Positions 63,535 through 64,000 of a stretch of 64,000 nucleotides of DNA are shown one piece after another (position 1 is the first letter of the stretch; each line of letters opens with the position of its first letter). The position numbers were made by a program, and so were the translations under genes. The notes beneath the pieces are model-generated. The model saw only the letters and a list, made by a program, of their open reading frames with translations. It did no database searches and was not told the origin of the DNA. The DNA comes from Williamsia sp. CHRR-6 (lineage in GTDB: Bacteria; Actinomycetota; Actinomycetes; Mycobacteriales; Mycobacteriaceae), in contig NZ_JAHCSG010000003.1 of NCBI RefSeq assembly GCF_018474015.1, positions 1 through 64,000 on the forward strand, in the 5' to 3' direction.

Positions 63535-64000
63535 GGCCGGCTCCGACGGTGGTGCGCACCCGATCGCGACTCGAGCTCAGATGCAGGTTCTCGTCCACCA
63601 CGGCTCCCTTGAGCAGGCGGGCGTCCTCCTGATACCCCATGGCCATCCGCCACGGCTTGGTCTGTCCCTGCTTGGGCAGCTGATCGGCCGCACGCAGGGC
63701 GTAGCCGGCGCTGATGTCCATCACCGGCCGCGTCTGCATACCGGGATCGGCGATGGCGACCGCGGTGTCGTAGCCGTGCGCGTCCATGTGCTGGACCAGG
63801 CTCAGAAAGTACTTGCACATCAGCGAGACCTTCAGCGTCCACGACGAGGTGGTGTAGCCGATGGCCATGGCCCAGTTGGGGATTCCCGAGAGCAGCATGC
63901 CGCGGTAGCAGATGCTCTCGCTGACGTCGACGGGTCGGCCGTCGATGTCGAGTTCGATACCGCCGAACAGACGCAGGTTCAGCCCGGTGGCGGTGACGAT
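63527..64000 (-). CDS. FAD-dependent monooxygenase (FMO/Baeyer-Villiger type), C-terminal part
   Basis: The frame runs off the right edge; 157 C-terminal residues are seen. IVTATGLNLRLFGGIELDID, YRGMLLSGIPNWAMAIGYTT and SWTLKVSLMCKYFLSLVQHM match the end of flavin monooxygenases of the EthA/MymA type, including the ATG.N dinucleotide-binding motif (TATGLNL). The N-terminal Rossmann fold is outside the window. It leads the operon with the hydrolase, SRPBCC and FAD-oxidase genes. Confidence 0.85.
   Translation of the reverse strand: MVTATGLNLRLFGGIELDIDGRPVDVSESICYRGMLLSGIPNWAMAIGYTTSSWTLKVSLMCKYFLSLVQHMDAHGYDTAVAIADPGMQTRPVMDISAGYALRAADQLPKQGQTKPWRMAMGYQEDARLLKGAVVDENLHLSSSRDRVRTTVGAGRA

Overview
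The window is chromosomal DNA of a high-GC actinobacterium of the order Mycobacteriales, most likely the Gordonia/Williamsia/Rhodococcus group. The support is gene content and order known from Mycobacterium tuberculosis: purB - TetR - purD, phoP-phoR followed by a HIT protein, a ugpAEBC-type operon, murB beside an LprQ-like L,D-transpeptidase and DUF2505 and nitrilase genes, an LmeA-like protein and otsA. No rRNA operon, CRISPR array or replication origin is visible. One tRNA (Thr, TGT) is present.

Layout. 1-5.8 kb: backbone, with the 3' end of an HNH/DUF222 gene, purB, a TetR regulator, an aminotransferase, an alpha/beta hydrolase and purD. 5.8-19.4 kb: a mosaic accessory and defence island. 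It holds an antitoxin-like HTH gene, a PIN toxin split into two halves on opposite strands, a complete type I restriction-modification operon (hsdM-hsdS-hsdR), an IS1380 fragment, a second hsdR 3' remnant, an AbiF-type HEPN protein with a short structured RNA upstream, a possible 4-fold beta flower protein, an IF2 N-terminal domain fused to two HTH domains, a 49-residue peptide gene, an ISL3 fragment cut by a frameshifted IS3 element, and an orphan immunity-like gene. 19.4-26 kb: a CPBP protease gene and its divergent TetR regulator, bracketed by about 98-bp direct repeats, then three LLM-class flavin oxidoreductases and a decayed prolyl aminopeptidase.

26-40 kb is backbone: an EF-G-binding FBP protein, a GT39 mannosyltransferase with a GT2-GtrA partner, HIT, PhoPR, an O6-alkylguanine methyltransferase overlapping an AlkZ-like gene, RidA, CsbD, XdhC, AraC, a mycothiol-type protein, and a subtilase with a separate I9-like protein. 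40.6-46 kb carries the tRNA, otsA, an OtsB-GH15 fusion and a transglutaminase. 46-60 kb carries an SDR, ugpAEBC, the L,D-transpeptidase, murB, two DUF2505 paralogues, a methyltransferase-like protein, a nitrilase, a DUF2993 protein and an iron-sulfur photolyase. 59-64 kb holds a PucR-like regulator convergent with a catabolic operon (flavin monooxygenase, hydrolase, SRPBCC, FAD oxidase) that leaves the window.

Two themes stand out. First, the 5.8-19.4 kb island carries a readable rearrangement history: inverting about 6.6-13.04 kb would rejoin the PIN toxin in frame and place hsdMSR directly behind it. Second, short tandem arrays occur in four separate intergenic regions. Three share the 12-bp core GCCCANYCGACG at a 21-bp (two helical turn) spacing, and the fourth has a related 22-bp unit. 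No gene or known element explains them.
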